From the NCBI RefSeq assembly GCF_009727055.1, contig NW_024064164.1, positions 62,001-126,000 of the forward strand: 64,000 nucleotides of DNA. The letters run 5' to 3'. The position numbers were made by a program, and so were the translations under genes. Numbering within the stretch: position 1 is the first letter of the stretch; each line of letters opens with the position of its first letter. The notes beneath the pieces are model-generated. The model was not told the origin of the DNA. It searched no databases and saw only the letters and a program-made list of their open reading frames with translations. Shown here in pieces: positions 10,921 through 22,899 of the stretch. The DNA comes from Benincasa hispida (Eukaryota; Streptophyta; Magnoliopsida; Cucurbitales; Cucurbitaceae).

Positions 10921-11071
10921 ATCAATTGGTGGGATCTATATCGGTCATGCACTATGCGATCTTGGGGCCAACATAAATTTAATACCCCTTCCAATTTTCA
11001 AACAGTTGAATGCGAGGTAGCTGATGCCCATGACGGTGACTCTCTAGCTTGTGGACAGGTCCCTAGTACAC
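10921..11071 (+). pseudogene. Aspartic protease, N-terminal half (element A)
   Basis: After a frameshift from the gag linker, the sequence encodes a retroviral-type protease active site, CDLGANINLIPL (DLGA at bases 10958-10969), followed by a region ending SLVH. The gene is cut at 11071 by composite C and continues at 22504 with PEG and the ILGRPF flap-side motif. Protease cleaves Gag-Pol. The TACAC at 11067-11071 is the target-site duplication of the insertion. Confidence 0.85.
11067..11071. repeat. Target-site duplication of composite C, left copy (TACAC)
   Basis: An identical TACAC follows the composite at 22499-22503. The protease reading rejoins across it. Confidence 0.88.
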
Positions 11072-11580
11072 TGATAACGTGCAGAAATGCACGTTATTAC
11101 AGTTCTAAGTTCTTAAACAATGTTGGCTTGCATTGATAAAATATATAAGATTGCGTCCAAAAAGCATTAAGTTTATAACATTGCGGTCACATGCGTTCAT
11201 TGCATAGAAACAGTTAATTTTTGTGTTTTTATGCAGAATATGCGTTAACGCAAGGTGGAAAGCGCGATCATAAGAAATCAACAGTCGAGCGCAGCATTAC
11301 CACAAGGCTTTATGGTGATTTGTGCTCGCAAACATCTGCTCAAGAAGGATTGCCGCATAGAGCTGACGCAACTTGGTGGGCGCATCTGTGTGAAAGGCAT
11401 AATTAATCACGATGGGACAGAAAGCTGATGACGATTGAATCTGAATTAAGTTGACAAGCCGCTAACGATAACAAGTATACTCAGCTTTTTGGTGACAAAT
11501 ATTCGGCACATCAGTTAGAGAATTAAAGTAATCTCATCTGTGTAATCATAAGAGAGAAGCCACATTTCACCCCGAAGCTT

Positions 11581-11588
11581 TATAAATA
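11581..11588 (+). promoter_or_regulatory. TATA box of LTR C, left arm
   Basis: TATAAATA after GAAGCTT, mirrored in the right arm at 21984-21991. Confidence 0.6.
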
Positions 11589-12253
11589 CAGTAGGAAACC
11601 TTAAGAAAAGGGGTTCAGTTAGTTCAGCGAGTTCGGATAATTAGATAATTTTCTCCTTAGATAATTTAGCCTTGTTCTTAGATTTTCTTTTATTTTAAGG
11701 CGGAAGCGAGAGAAGGAGATTGTGCCGATAGATTTTTCCAGTGAACTTGGGAGAGTGTCGGAAGCTTTAAGATCAGATAGAGGGCCAGCTTCTGCGGAAG
11801 CAGGAATATCTTTTGAACCGAATAGAGTTGACAGTGTACAAGCCTTGGGAAGCAAGGGATTGCTACCAGGCTCTCTATCCTTATCATCCATTTTTATTTT
11901 GTACTCAAACTCATCTATATAAATGGAATTTACTTTTCTATTTCTGTTCACTCTCTGGTTATTACGCATGAGTAGCTAAATCTGTTGAATGGGTTGAGAA
12001 GCACTTAGCTAGCATAACTGGTGATCTTCATTCTATGCGATTATCTTGTATTATGTATGCTTCATTCGTCTATTAGAGATACTCGGGATGGTAGTCTAAG
12101 GACAGGATCTAGACTTGAAAAAGTCAGGTTAGAATCTAGGCTCGGGAGAGTCAGATTAGAATGCATAATCAAGAGATAGAAGCTTAGAAATAAGCACTGT
12201 TTTCTATTAACGCATCACATGCATCCTAGAAATAGGATATGATTGTGTGCAGT

Positions 12254-12258
12254 CACCT
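12254..12258. repeat. Target-site duplication of solo LTR H, left copy (CACCT)
   Basis: An identical CACCT lies at 14843-14847. Confidence 0.9.
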
Positions 12259-14842
12259 TGTAACGACCCGACCACCTAGGACTTAATTTAGGCCGTTACT
12301 AAATATATGCATGCATGGAACTTAAAACGACACTCTTTTATGGTGAAATAAATGCTAAACAAATAAGGTAAGTGCAAAAAGCTTTCATTAAATTCAAATA
12401 TTAAAAACAACAATAGGGTACCCATAAATCATAAATGATGATAAATAAGTCTGAAAACGATTCTTAATAGTAAGTTTCAAACATCAAAACTGAAAGTTAA
12501 GAAAAACATGAAAAGAAATCTAATCTCATGAGCGGAAGCATAAAACTAGTCCCAGTGGCTCAATCACGAATTCCGCTTGTCCATCACCGGTGCATCTTTA
12601 CCCTTAACTGAAACAACAACATGAGAAAGAATGAGTATAAAATACTCAATAAGTAATCCCACTATTGGGGTCAGGTTAGGCATCCATGTCCTCTAGATGC
12701 CTACCTCTGGTGGAACATATAAACTGTCCTAGTTCTCATGGGACACATACATACATGAAAAATTGAGTTCTATCCTACTGTAGCTAAATATGCCCACTAC
12801 CTTTGGTGAATCCCGAAGGAAACACAATCCGTGAATCCCAAAGGAAACACAAACTGGTGAATCCTAAAGGAAACACAATAACTTGTGAATCCCGAAGGAA
12901 ACACAATATCTGGTGAATCCCGAAGGAAACACAAACTGGTGAATCTCGAAAGAAACAAAATATCTGGTGAATCTCAAAGGAAACACAATATCTGGTGAAT
13001 CCCAAAGGAAACACAATATCTGGTGAATCCCGAAGGAAACACAAACTGGTGAATCCCAAAGCAAACACAAACTGGTGAATCTCGAAGGAAACACAATATC
13101 TGGTGAATCACGAAGGAAACACAAACTGATGAATCCCGAAGGAAACACAAACTGGTGGGCATTCTAACTAATCAGTAAAATCACTATCACAATCTCAACA
13201 TGGTTCTATAACATACATATACATCTCATCATCATGATTCTACAATATACATATAAATTTCTTCATCATAGCTTTGCAACATATGTATGCATCTCATCCT
13301 TCTCAGATTCAGCAGGATCTCCAATAAAAATAATATACTCAAATCATACTAGTATTCAAACATCTCTAGGTGCAAATAGCCTTTTAAACTCTCATATCAG
13401 CAAGGCATACATAAACATCAAACTATCAATATATCCTCAGTAAATCATATTTGTCAGTTCCTGACTCCAGTCATTTCAAACCTCAGTCAATGAAGGCAGA
13501 CATAAATATCATACTAACTAATAATCCTCAATAAATCATAATTATCATTGTCGGGCACTAGGGCAGTTCCAGTAGTAAAATTACTTACCTCAACTTGGTA
13601 AAAAACGCAAAACAAAATCTCCTTAGAACTTCTTTAGCACACTTGAATCAACCTAAAGTTGTGGCTTGATCCAAGACAAATTCCAATACTCGATTTAATT
13701 AGTCAATTTGATCATGAATTAAATCCAAAATCAATAACTTAATTTCCCCACTATTACTCTCAATCCAAAAGAATAACCATCCAACAACTTACAAAACTTA
13801 TCGATCTTCACCAATTTTCTACAAAACAAAATGGTATCTAGCTTGATGGTTAATGCCTCAATACTTCCAAACCTTGAATCTAAGTTTCAAACCAAAGAAA
13901 GGTTACTAATTTAACCTAAAATCAAAGAGGTGAACTTTACCTCCCAAATTATATGGAAAAATAAGTCTTTCCCAAGGTTTTCCTCAAAATTCCGGCAAAG
14001 ATCGGGGCAATGGCGGCTGACGGCATGTCGACTTGTGGCTTCCATAGATAGGCAGTGTGTGTTGCTATCGGATAGCCTAAATTGTTTAGGCTAGCGGCTG
14101 GTAGTGAGGGTTTTGCATGAGGAGGGTTTGCGAGAGTGGGAGAGAAGGGGAATTTCTAGTTTACAGATTTTATTCAGCAGCGATTATGAATAAAGAAGAG
14201 CTTAAATCAACAATCTAGCCGTTCAAAATGAAATTCTATATTTCTCGAATAGATTGATAAAATTTAAGCACGATCCAACGGTTCAAACTCTAGCAATTGA
14301 CAATTTTGTGGAAGCTGTCGCTGAAAAACTGAATTGCTTTCTCCCCAATTTTTGTCCTCTTTTCACTCTCATTTAATTTCGAAAAAATCTCAATTCTTTT
14401 ATTTTCCAAATTTTGAAAAGATAAATAAAATATTTTATCACAATATCTCCAAAATATCCAAAGATTCTATTAAATTTAGAAATCAATTAACTTTTCAAAT
14501 TATCTTAATTTAGGCTTCAAAAACCAAAATTAAAGGGCATAAGATCCATCAATTTTATACAAATTAAATCCTTCCAAATATTTAAATCAATTCAAAACCA
14601 CATGAAATTAATTATCTCTTTTAATTTTTTTTTAAAGTTGGCTCTAAAATCCAAAATCAAAGGGAAGCAAAATTCAATATTTTCAAGATAATCAGTTCGA
14701 ATATCTAATCAATTAAATTCAATTTAACAAATAAAAGTTTTTCAATTATTTCAATTTAACCAATTTTTCAAATGAAAGGAAAATTTAAACTTAATAATTT
14801 TAGATAATTAACTTAAATTTTTCTGAAATTCGGGATGTTACA
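12259..14842. mobile_element. H: solo LTR, 2584 bp
   Basis: It begins TGTAACGACCCG and ends CGGGATGTTACA, an imperfect inverted end pair of LTR type, flanked by perfect CACCT duplications. No internal region or primer site is present, so it is a solo LTR left by recombination between two LTRs. TGTAAC-type ends with CCCG are common in plant Ty3/gypsy chromovirus LTRs, but I cannot fix the lineage. It interrupts LTR C, making it the innermost insertion on this side. Reading frames inside come from a minisatellite, not genes. Confidence 0.85.
12803..13158. repeat. Minisatellite inside solo LTR H
   Basis: About 13 units of 26-32 bp built on GGTGAATCCCGAAGGAAACA followed by CAAACT or CAATATCT. 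Two unit lengths are mixed. It generates artificial frames on the minus strand rich in FxRDSP-type repeats that should not be taken as protein. Confidence 0.88.
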
Positions 14843-14847
14843 CACCT
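14843..14847. repeat. Target-site duplication of solo LTR H, right copy (CACCT)
   Basis: Partner of 12254-12258. LTR C resumes immediately after it. Confidence 0.9.
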
Positions 14848-15358
14848 TGTCTTTGTATGCATCTTGCATCATCGCATAGGAAAAGAGTAGAGACTTAGGA
14901 TTAATCTCTATGGACATTGTTGCATTCAACACATGCATCCTAGAGTTAGGAGCACCACATTTGCATTGGAAAATGAATTGTTATTGCATGAGTGTAGCAT
15001 GATCGCATCGTTTGACCATTCCCAGGAAACGCTAGCTAAAGACCTTCTCAACCTGTTCCTCCGCATACTTAGTGTATCTACCGCATAATTGAAATTTTCT
15101 CAAATCCGCCACATTTATTTATTTTATCACCACAAACAACAACCCAAATAACTATTGATTTATTTGGTTATCACAAAGTCTTCTGATAAATTACCACCGC
15201 ATATTGTTTTCCCAAGTCCCTGAGTTCGACCCTGGACTTACCAGGAAACTCAGTGGGGTCTATACTTGGATTCCACTGAGAAAACTTATTGCTCAACGCA
15301 ATTTCATCACTGCATTTCATTCCACATTTTCACTTCATAAAATAACGTATCAAGTTTT

Positions 15359-15377
15359 TGGCGCCGTTGCCGGGGAC
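15359..15377 (+). promoter_or_regulatory. Primer binding site of composite C, left arm
   Basis: TGGCGCCGTTGCCGGGGAC, seven bases after the LTR end. It fits the tRNA-Asp-type primer site usual for plant Athila elements. The intact site shows that the left LTR is a 5' LTR in plus orientation. Confidence 0.85.
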
Positions 15378-15391
15378 TTCGGCAAATTAAC

Positions 15392-17446
15392 TGTCATCTT
15401 TAGCAGAAATGCATGTCATCTTAGGATTTTTATTTAGAATTATGACGGCTGTTAAGCAGAATATGCGGCAATTATGTTAGGAATTCATGAGAAAATGAGC
15501 TTGCGTCATTCAGCATGATGAATCTCGGCTAATCCATTATTATGCGTTATTATGTATTCAATGTTCTATTTTTGTAGCTAACGTAAGAAGTGGACGCAAA
15601 CGCGGAAGCCGGACCACCGCATAGACGACCGCATATGGAGAAACTCTCTATCGCAAAGGCGAACGCGTTCGATCAACGCCTGGGTGTTGTGGTATCAACC
15701 GCATGTGTCCATCGCATGGGATTTGCACTCGTCAAGCAATTGCGGTCATCGTGTAGAGTTTCGGTATGAAGCAAATGCGGTCACTACATGATTGCAGCTA
15801 CTCGATAACGCATACTAATGGGATCAACGCAAGGTTGGTGGAATGAACGCATCAACGTACATCTCGGGAGAATCAAAAGCGGATGTTGACATTTCACCTA
15901 TCACGCCGTTAGCAGCAGAGATTTAGAAAGGACTAAATGCGCCGAAAATGTCAGAATCAGAGCAGTCCATTAATTATATCGGCGATCCAAGCTCTATATA
16001 AAGAAGCCGATGAGCAGAATTCCAACTGGTCCGAGGATTATCCCTGCAACTCAGGGTCTATCTCTGCAATCCAGACAAATGCGTGAGAAGAAGCTTGAGA
16101 GTTCTTCACCTCCTTCATCCATTCCGAGTGATGATCGAAGCCTTCGAACAGAGCTAGATCTCGAGAAAGTCAGCTCCTCCGTCTATCCATGGCACCACCA
16201 ACAGCCTTGACACACATCCGCTGGAAGCAAGTCATTGCTTCTAGTTGGTTATTTCATTTTCTCTTCTTTTCTTATATTGTATTGTATACATTTTGTGATT
16301 AAGGAATTAATACATGATGTGTTCAATGCATTCCTATGTTTCCTTCGACTCCATTTCCATCTTCTTTACTTAGCATCTTTAACTTTCATTGCATTACTTA
16401 GTGAGATTGCTAGAGTATCGCATACTTAGTCATGTGGATTAGGGATATGAAACATGTAGAAAACCACCAAGAAGTGTGTATTGCGTGAGTGTGTGAGTAA
16501 ACCTTATTTGCTTAGTGTGAAGCTATAGCAACGCCTGTCTATAGGCGAATGCAACGCTTGTCTATGAGTAAAGTCAACAATAACTAACTACCCGAGAGGG
16601 TAAGTAGTTGGTCGCATTAAGCAATGTAAGCTATTGTTCACTAGAGATAGGAATAATCTTATGTCAGCCAAGTTCATGCGGTTACCTTGTTTTATGAGCG
16701 CATCATTCATCATTTAGGCATACTTGATAGAGTAGTCTAAAACCCAATCTAAGACTCGAGAGAGCAGATTGGAACGCATAGGCAAGAATGGGGAACTTAG
16801 AGATAAGCTCCATTTTCTTTCACACAATGTATGCACCCTACGGATAGGATATTGCATGCGTCCAGGAAGTAGGATATGGTGGTATGTAGCTAGCACGCTC
16901 ATGCAGTGAGAGCACGTGAGTGGGTCATGGAGGTTTAGGCAGGCATAGGCTTCCCGACAATATAGCAGATACATTGCATACGTCCTAGAGTTAGGCTCAA
17001 GTGTGTGTAGCATGATCGTATGGCTTGCGTTGACTAAGGTTGCCCTTGCGGTCACTCTTAAGGGTTGCAATGAAATCATCTCCACATTTTATCTATTTTC
17101 CCATCCATTTACTTCATATCAATAGTTGTCGTGTCTCTACCTCTCATTCATATTCTCATTGCGTTGTCTGTTAGCTAGGAGTAGGAGTAGTGTTAGCTTA
17201 GCAACCTCCCACCCATTCTTTTATTCAACCGTCGCATGCACATTACCGCATTCATCTAGCTACAAGTCCCTGTGTTTGACCTCGGATCACTCGAGAAACT
17301 TGCGTTCGCGTTATACTTGGCATGAGCATAAGAAAACATGTGACAGGACGCATGGTCATCGCATACATTCGTTAACGCATAGTCATTCCAACGCATGACC
17401 ATCGACGCATGATAATCAACACATACTTCAAGAACATGCATCGCAT
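15392..17446 (+). repeat. LTR of family B, plus-strand copy
   Basis: It starts TGTCATCTTTAGCAGAAATG just 15 bp after the primer site of C and is the inverse of 1590-3493. It holds a TATATAAA box, AGAGTAGTCTAAA and CCTAxxAxTAGG blocks shared with LTRs A and C, and the 3'-end module at 17262-17322. The right end is about 17446, where the 3' region of a minus-strand C element begins. The flanks TTAAC and TTAAA/TACTT do not form a clean duplication, so this B LTR may be a recombination product between two insertions. Confidence 0.7.
15995..16002 (+). promoter_or_regulatory. TATA box of LTR B, plus copy
   Basis: TATATAAA after CCAAGCTC, followed by GAAGCCGATGAG. Likely core promoter of the LTR. 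Confidence 0.55.
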
Positions 17447-17448
17447 AC

Positions 17449-18829
17449 TTAAACAATGCTTGTCCTCAAGCATAAGCTAAAGATTTCCTTTAGAAGTTAC
17501 CGCAATTCTCTTTTCTTAGATTTCTCAAGGATACTTCATTCAAATCCTATACACCAAAATTTTCTCAATTCTTATTCAAGTCTCCTCTTAAAATATTTCT
17601 AAGATCTAGGGACCACAAGTTTAACTTCAAAAGTACTTTACTAAATTCCGGGACATCGCATGATTTATTTCAAAAAACATTTCCACCGGGGTGTCAAATG
17701 ATTTTTATCCTTGCATATTTTTGACATTATTATTTTTTTCTGACCTTGCGCTGATCCAAGTGCCTTGCCTTCGTTTTGGTTTGCCTTCACGTGTGTCATG
17801 TGGACATCCAACTACGAGTAAGGCATTCTTTCTCAGACTAAACTCATACCTATTTGACAGCGGAGTTGTGGTCATTTATTTATGCGTTGATCCTGGCGAC
17901 TTACTTTCGTTTTGGCTTGCCCCCACGTGTGTCATGTGGACATCCAACTACGGGTAAGTGCCCTTCACAACTTAACTCTTATCAACATGGGTTTCCCCAT
18001 TGCGTTGACAGTGGAGTTGTTATTCTCAAAATTTTCCTTCTTTTTTTCCTAAATTTTTATAGAGCTAAAAATAGCAAGGTCAAAAATAAATACCTCACCC
18101 TCAAATTTAAAATGCGGTAATGTCCCCATTGCCAAAAGATTGAAAGAAGTCATGCGATGTTCTTAGGAAGTTTGGTAAAGGGTTAGTTTGAAAGAAAGCT
18201 AGCAGACCACTAGCTTCTAGAAATATTTTATGAGGTGACTTGTCCTAAAATTAAGTTGACTCTAGTATATATGAAAAAAAATAGAAGCATGTGTTTCATC
18301 ATTGAAATCATAATTGGCAAAGAGATAGCATGCGACAACTTACTAAATTTATCAATGTTAAATGATTGTGGTAATCAAAGAGGGTGCGGTGATAAAACTT
18401 TCAAAATTAAAATGCGATGCGATAGTATAGAATTTGGAATAAAGTTAAAGAAGAATACAACCCCCAAATTTGCGCTGTCGCCCGCATTGTTTGTTCACGC
18501 ATCCTGCTTTGTGGCGATCTTCTTCATTTGGATTGTTGTGACGGAATGAAGTAGTTGCATCTTCATGTGACACCTCCACAATTGTTCGCCTCGATTGTTT
18601 GCAAGAAGAACATCAAGAGGGTTAAATGATTTTAAACAAAACAAAATCTTTTACCACAATCGTTCAACATGATTGCATTTTTTTAAAAGAAAAGTGCAGA
18701 TAGATAAACAATAACAAAGTGATTGCGATAATAGATAATAATGAGTGATGAAAGTTCATGAAGTATTGATGAATGAAAAATGATATTCAAAAGAGTTGCG
18801 TCCCTAATGAGGTTGAGTTATATAGTAAC
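17449..18829 (-). other. 3' non-coding region of composite C, right arm
   Basis: On the minus strand it runs from just after a truncated protease to the hairpin GCTTGAGGACAAGC (17458-17471), where the polypurine tract and 3' LTR should follow but LTR B intervenes. It carries AAATTTGGGGG at 18461-18471, a degraded second box near 18097 and two TTGGATGTCC segments (17811 and 17947). The whole pol gene between protease and this region is missing. Confidence 0.7.
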
Positions 18830-19250
18830 TCAGGGACTGCTTATTCCAAGCTGGTCTTTTCTCATCCACGGTGGCTTTTCCCTCTCTTCTTTGTCCTCTG
18901 GGATCTTGATTGCCTTAATCCAAAGCTTTTCCTCATGAATGTTCATTACAATCTCCCCCTTACGCACATCAATTTGAGCACGACCGGTCGAAAGGAATGG
19001 TCGTCCTAATATGATGGGCGCATCTTTGTCCATTTTATAATCCAAAATGAGGAAGTCTGCCGGCAAGATGAATTTATCAATTGAGATTGCGACATTTTTC
19101 AGCTCTTCTTCAGGATGTATTCAGGATCTATCCGCAAGTAGGAGAGCCTCTGTCGTGGGCGTGAGTGTGCCAATATTCTATCGTTTGAAGATTGATAGCG
19201 GCATGATGTTTATACTCGCCCCAAGATCACATAGTGCTTGGCCACTGTAG
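18830..19250 (-). pseudogene. Aspartic protease (composite C, right arm)
   Basis: The minus strand encodes CDLGASINIMPLSIF with the catalytic DLGA at 19217-19228, then stops near 19180 and 19120, and after 19066 the open frame ADFLILDYKMDKDAPIILGR with the conserved ILGRPFL near 18985-19005. It ends at a stop at 18830. The usual gag-protease linker (QLHINIPF region) is deleted, so the gag tail joins directly to the protease. No RT follows. In the family this enzyme processes Gag-Pol; this copy is broken. Confidence 0.85.
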
Positions 19251-20692
19251 ACCCTTCCAATGGAACATGGTATAGGTCAACGGGTCCTCGGTTGTCACCG
19301 CATTCAAGTTGGTCACGATGGGTTCCTCCCTAACTTCTGCAGTCATTTTGTTGCTTAGCACGGAGACTGGTAAGCATTGTTCCTTTCCGGTACCCCCAGC
19401 GTTGCGAGGAAGCACAGTTGCGCTCGACAACGCTCTTTGCGGTCTATTTTCCAGCTCGCCTGCGATTTGTCGCAGCTGAATTTCGAGATTGTGGATGGAT
19501 GTTGCTTGATTCTGAAGCACTAATTCGTTTTTCTCGATGTACTACTTCAATAAGCTCTCTAAGGACGAAGATTGCGGTGTTTGTGAGCTGCTAGCTTGAT
19601 TATGCGTTGGACCATTGTTTTGCGGGAAAAATTCGGGTGGCCTTCCTTTTTACGCCACTGGTTGGAAGTCTTGTTGTTGATTTTTCCACGTAAAATTTGG
19701 GTGGTTTCTCCACCTGGGGTTGTATGTATCATAGTAGTGATTATTCTTTATAAAGCACACTGATTGCGGGTTTGCTGGGCATTCTTACATCGAATGAGCG
19801 TCTCCCAAATGACACAACTTACAGTTGTTTGAGCAATTGTGTTGACCTGCCCTTTCTTCGCTCCCGTGTTATTAATTGCGATGCCTTGAATCAAACTCAT
19901 CATCGCAGTCATTTGGTTTTGTAGGGATGTGATGGCCCCGTTGTTTACGTCATTATCTTTTATTCTTAATCTCTGATCGCTTTCCCGCCAATCCTCGTGA
20001 TTTTTGGAAATGCGATCAAGTATACTCTTTTCCTTTTCATATGTTTTGTCAAGCAGACCACGAGCTGCTGTCGCATTGGCAGCGATCTGCGAAGCAAGGT
20101 TGAGTCCTTGGTAAAAAATCTCCATCTGCAAGCAGTCTGGTAAGCCATTATGTGGATAGTCTCTTACCAACCGCTTAAACCTCGCCCAAACATCGTTGAG
20201 CGATTCATCATCTTTTTATTCAAAATTTGTTATTAATTTCCTTCTCCTAGCATTCTTAGTTGGTGAGAAATACTTCTTCATAAACTTTTCCACCACTTGT
20301 TCCCACGAAGTGCTCTCCTGGCTCGAGGGAATATGCCAATTTTCTTGCCTGATCACACAGAGAAAATGGAAACAAAGTTAGTCGAACTTCTTTGGTAGAG
20401 ATGTTCGGGAACACAAAAGTGTTGCAAATTTCTATGAAGCTGTGGAGTTGAGCGTGCGGGCCTCGCAACACCTTCCTCCAAACTGACCAGCAGCCTGGAT
20501 CATCTGCAACATTACTGGCTTCATTTCAAACCTCGATCCATCTAACGCTGGCCTCATGATTTCTGGAGAGAAATCGTAGAGGTTGGGTGATGCATAGTCC
20601 CGAATGGGTCTGTTGCGGTCATTCGCCAGAAGGATGGGGTTGGCCATAATATTGTTCGCATTTGCGGCCCTTTCTTCCGGTTGTTCTGCCAT
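19251..20692 (-). pseudogene. Gag (composite C, right arm)
   Basis: The minus-strand ATG at 20692 gives MAEQPEERAANANNIMANP, the same start as gag of element A. The capsid continues through a segment with CNTFVFPNISTKEVRLTLFP (about 20430-20370) and RDYPHNGLPDCLQMEIFYQG (about 20165), then a degraded zinc knuckle near 19800 and an RPPEFFPQ/SSSLESLLK tail. Frame changes at about 20460, 20220 and 19810 break it. Because it retains the capsid part missing from element A, it shows how much A lost at the adapter site. Gag is the particle-forming protein of the element. Confidence 0.87.
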
Positions 20693-20851
20693 TCTTGGTG
20701 TTCTCTCTTGTTGTTGGCGGTTGTCTTTTAGTCTGCGTCAAAATGTTCTCTCAATCTCCAGGTCGTAATTCGCCAGAGATTGAGAGCTACAAAAAAATCA
20801 GAAAAATCACCGTTAGCACACTGATTTGCCAAAGTCCCCGGATAAAAAACT
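20693..20851 (-). promoter_or_regulatory. Leader with damaged primer site (composite C, right arm)
   Basis: Next to the LTR end the minus strand reads GTTTTTTATCCGGGGAC (20834-20850) where GTTTTTGGCGCCGTTGCCGGGGAC stands in the left arm. Nine or ten bases of the primer site are lost. A pyrimidine-rich CTGATTTTTTTGTAG follows. Confidence 0.7.
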
Positions 20852-22498
20852 TGATGCATTATTTTATGAAGTGAAAATGTGGAATGAAATGTGGTGATGA
20901 AATTACATTGAGCAATAATTTTTCTCAGTGGAATCCAAGTATAAACCCCACTGAGTTTCCTGGTACGTCCAGGGTCGAACTCAGGGACTTGGGAAAATAA
21001 TATGCGGTGGTAATTTCTCAAAAGACTACGGTAACCAAATAAATCAATAGTTGTTTGGGTTGTTGTTTGCGGTGATAAAATAAATAAATGTGGCGAATTT
21101 GAGAAAAGTTCAATTATGCAGTACATACACTGAGTATGTGGAGGAACGGGTTGAGAAGGTCTTTAGCTACACTCATGCAACAACAATTCATTTTCCAATG
21201 CAAATGTGGTGCTCCTAAGTCTAGGACGTATGTGTTGAATGCAACAATGTCCATAGAGCTTATTCCTAACTCTCTACTCTTTTCCTATGTGATGATGCAA
21301 GATGCATACAAAGACAAAGTGACTGCACAATCATATCCTATTTCTAGGACGCATGCGATACGTTAATAGCAAACAGTTCTTATTCCTAAGCTCCTATCTT
21401 TTGATTATGCATTCTAATCTGACTCTCCCGAGCCTAGATTCTAACCTTACTTTTCCAAGCCTAGATCCTATCTTAGACTACCCTCCTGAGTATCTCTAAT
21501 GGATGAATGAAGCATACATAATACAAGATAATCGCATAGAATGAAGATCCCCAGTTATGCTAGCTAAGTGCTTCTCAACCCATTCAACAGATTTAGCTAC
21601 TCATGCGTAATAACCAGAGAGTGAACAGATATAGAGAAGTAAATTCAATTTATATAGATGAGTTTGAGTACAAAATAACAATGGAAGATAAGGATAGAGA
21701 GCCTGGTAGCAATCCCTTGCTTCCTAAGGCCTTTACACTGTCAACTCTATTCAGTTCAAAAGATATTTCTACTTCCGTAGGAGCTGGCCCTCTCTCTGAT
21801 CTTGAAGCTTCTGGCACTCTCCCAAGTTCACCGGAAAGATCTATCGGCACAATCTCCTCCTCTCACTTCCGCCTTAAAATAAAAGAAAATATAAGAACAA
21901 GGCTAAACTATCTAAGGAGAAAATTATCTAATTATCCGAACTCGCTGAACTAGCTAAACCCCTTTTCTGAAAGTTGCATTTGGTATTTATAGAGCTTCGG
22001 GGTGAAAGGTGGCTTCTCTCTTATGTTTGCACAGATGGGATGGCTTTAATTCTCTAACTGATGCGCTGAATATTTGTCACCGAAAAGCTGAGTGTACTTG
22101 TTATCTTAGAGCTTGTCGACTTAATTCGGATTCGACCATCATCAGCTTTCTGTCCATCGTGATTAATTATGCCTTTCACCTAGATGCGCCCACCAAGTTG
22201 CGTCAACTCTATGCCGTCAATCCTTCTTGAGTAGAAGTTTGCGAGCACAAATCACTGCAAAGCCTTGCGGTAATCCTGCGCTCGACCGTTGATTTCTTGT
22301 GATCGCACTTTCTGCCTTGCGTTAACACATATTCTGCATAAAAACACAAAAATTAACTATTTCTATGCGATGAACACATGTAACCGCAATGTTATAAACT
22401 TAATGCTTTTTGGATGCAATCTTATTTATTTTATTAACGCAAGCAAGCATTGTTTAAGAACTTAGCACTGTAATAACGTGCATTTCTACCCGTTATCA
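20852..22498 (-). repeat. LTR C, right arm
   Basis: On the minus strand it starts TGATAACGGGTAGAAATGCA at 22498 and ends ATAATGCATCA at 20852, 1647 bp. It is the inverted counterpart of 11072-15352. TACAC at 22499 follows directly. The reading frames inside have no protein support. Confidence 0.9.
21984..21991 (-). promoter_or_regulatory. TATA box of LTR C, right arm
   Basis: TATAAATA on the minus strand, upstream of a purine-rich GGCGGAAGTGAGAGG segment. Confidence 0.6.
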
Positions 22499-22503
22499 TA
22501 CAC
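22499..22503. repeat. Target-site duplication of composite C, right copy (TACAC)
   Basis: Partner of 11067-11071. Element A protease continues directly with CCTGAGGG (PEG). Confidence 0.88.
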
Positions 22504-22899
22504 CCTGAGGGATAGTTGAAGGATGTCTTTGTCTCAATTTATAAATTCATTCTACCAGTAGACTTCATCATTCTAGAATATGAGGCGGACAAAGATGTGC
22601 CTATCATATTGGGACGGCCATTTTTATCTACTGGTCGTGCTCAAATTGATGTTACAAAGGAGAGATCACGATGAGTATAAATCGGAGAAGCTCAGGTTTA
22701 ACATCATCAAAGCAATGAAGTATCCAAAAGATGAAGACCTATCAGAATCTTACAATGAACAAAGTTACGATGAAGAATCAGAGTTCGAAGAAGAAGATGA
22801 AAGAGAGGATGCGATGGCGTCCGTGGAAACCTGCCATGTAATTACGGAGACAGTAACAATGAAGAAAATTTGAATTTGAATGAAGAGAGAAAAACACAA
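22504..22899 (+). pseudogene. Aspartic protease C-terminal half and acidic linker (element A)
   Basis: Continuing from 11071 across composite C, the sequence reads PEG, a TAG stop, then [36 protein letters not shown] and RAQIDV (about 22510-22650). ILGRPF is the conserved C-terminal protease motif. A frameshift near 22655 leads into an acidic linker (22680-22870, many Glu/Asp) typical of the segment between protease and RT in this group. The stop and frameshift make it non-functional. Confidence 0.85.

Larger units (their letters stand above)
11072..15352 (+). repeat. LTR C, left arm, interrupted by solo LTR H
   Basis: TGATAACGTGCAGAAATGCA at the start and CATAAAATAACGTATCA at the end; without the H insertion the LTR is about 1.69 kb. 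It is the inverse of 20852-22498. It contains a TATA box, stretches shared with LTRs A and B (for example CCTAGAAATAGGATATGAT) and the 3'-end module at 15214-15270. A primer site follows directly, so this is structurally a 5' LTR. Confidence 0.88.
11072..22498. mobile_element. Composite C: two inverted 5' LTR arms inside one target duplication
   Basis: The left arm is plus strand: LTR 11072-15352 (interrupted by solo LTR H), then a primer site. The right arm is minus strand: LTR 22498 to 20852, degraded primer site, gag and protease, then a 3' non-coding region to 17449. An LTR of family B fills the centre. Both outer edges are the U3 start (TGATAAC), which normal insertion cannot give. RT, RNase H and integrase are missing. 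The matching TACAC duplications argue that it behaved as one insertion in element A. Confidence 0.75.

Noticed and set aside
12800..13160. CRISPR-like array
   Set aside because: Repeats are contiguous with two unit lengths and no unique spacers, in a plant LTR.
12784..13162. Overlapping minus-strand frames with repeated FLRDSP-type residues, like a repeat protein
   Set aside because: They arise from a 26-32 bp minisatellite in solo LTR H, are open in several frames at once, and have no start context or family.
3494..15391. An inversion between the two opposite B LTRs
   Set aside because: Reversing this segment would separate element A gag from its pol and destroy the F and A continuity supported by target duplications.
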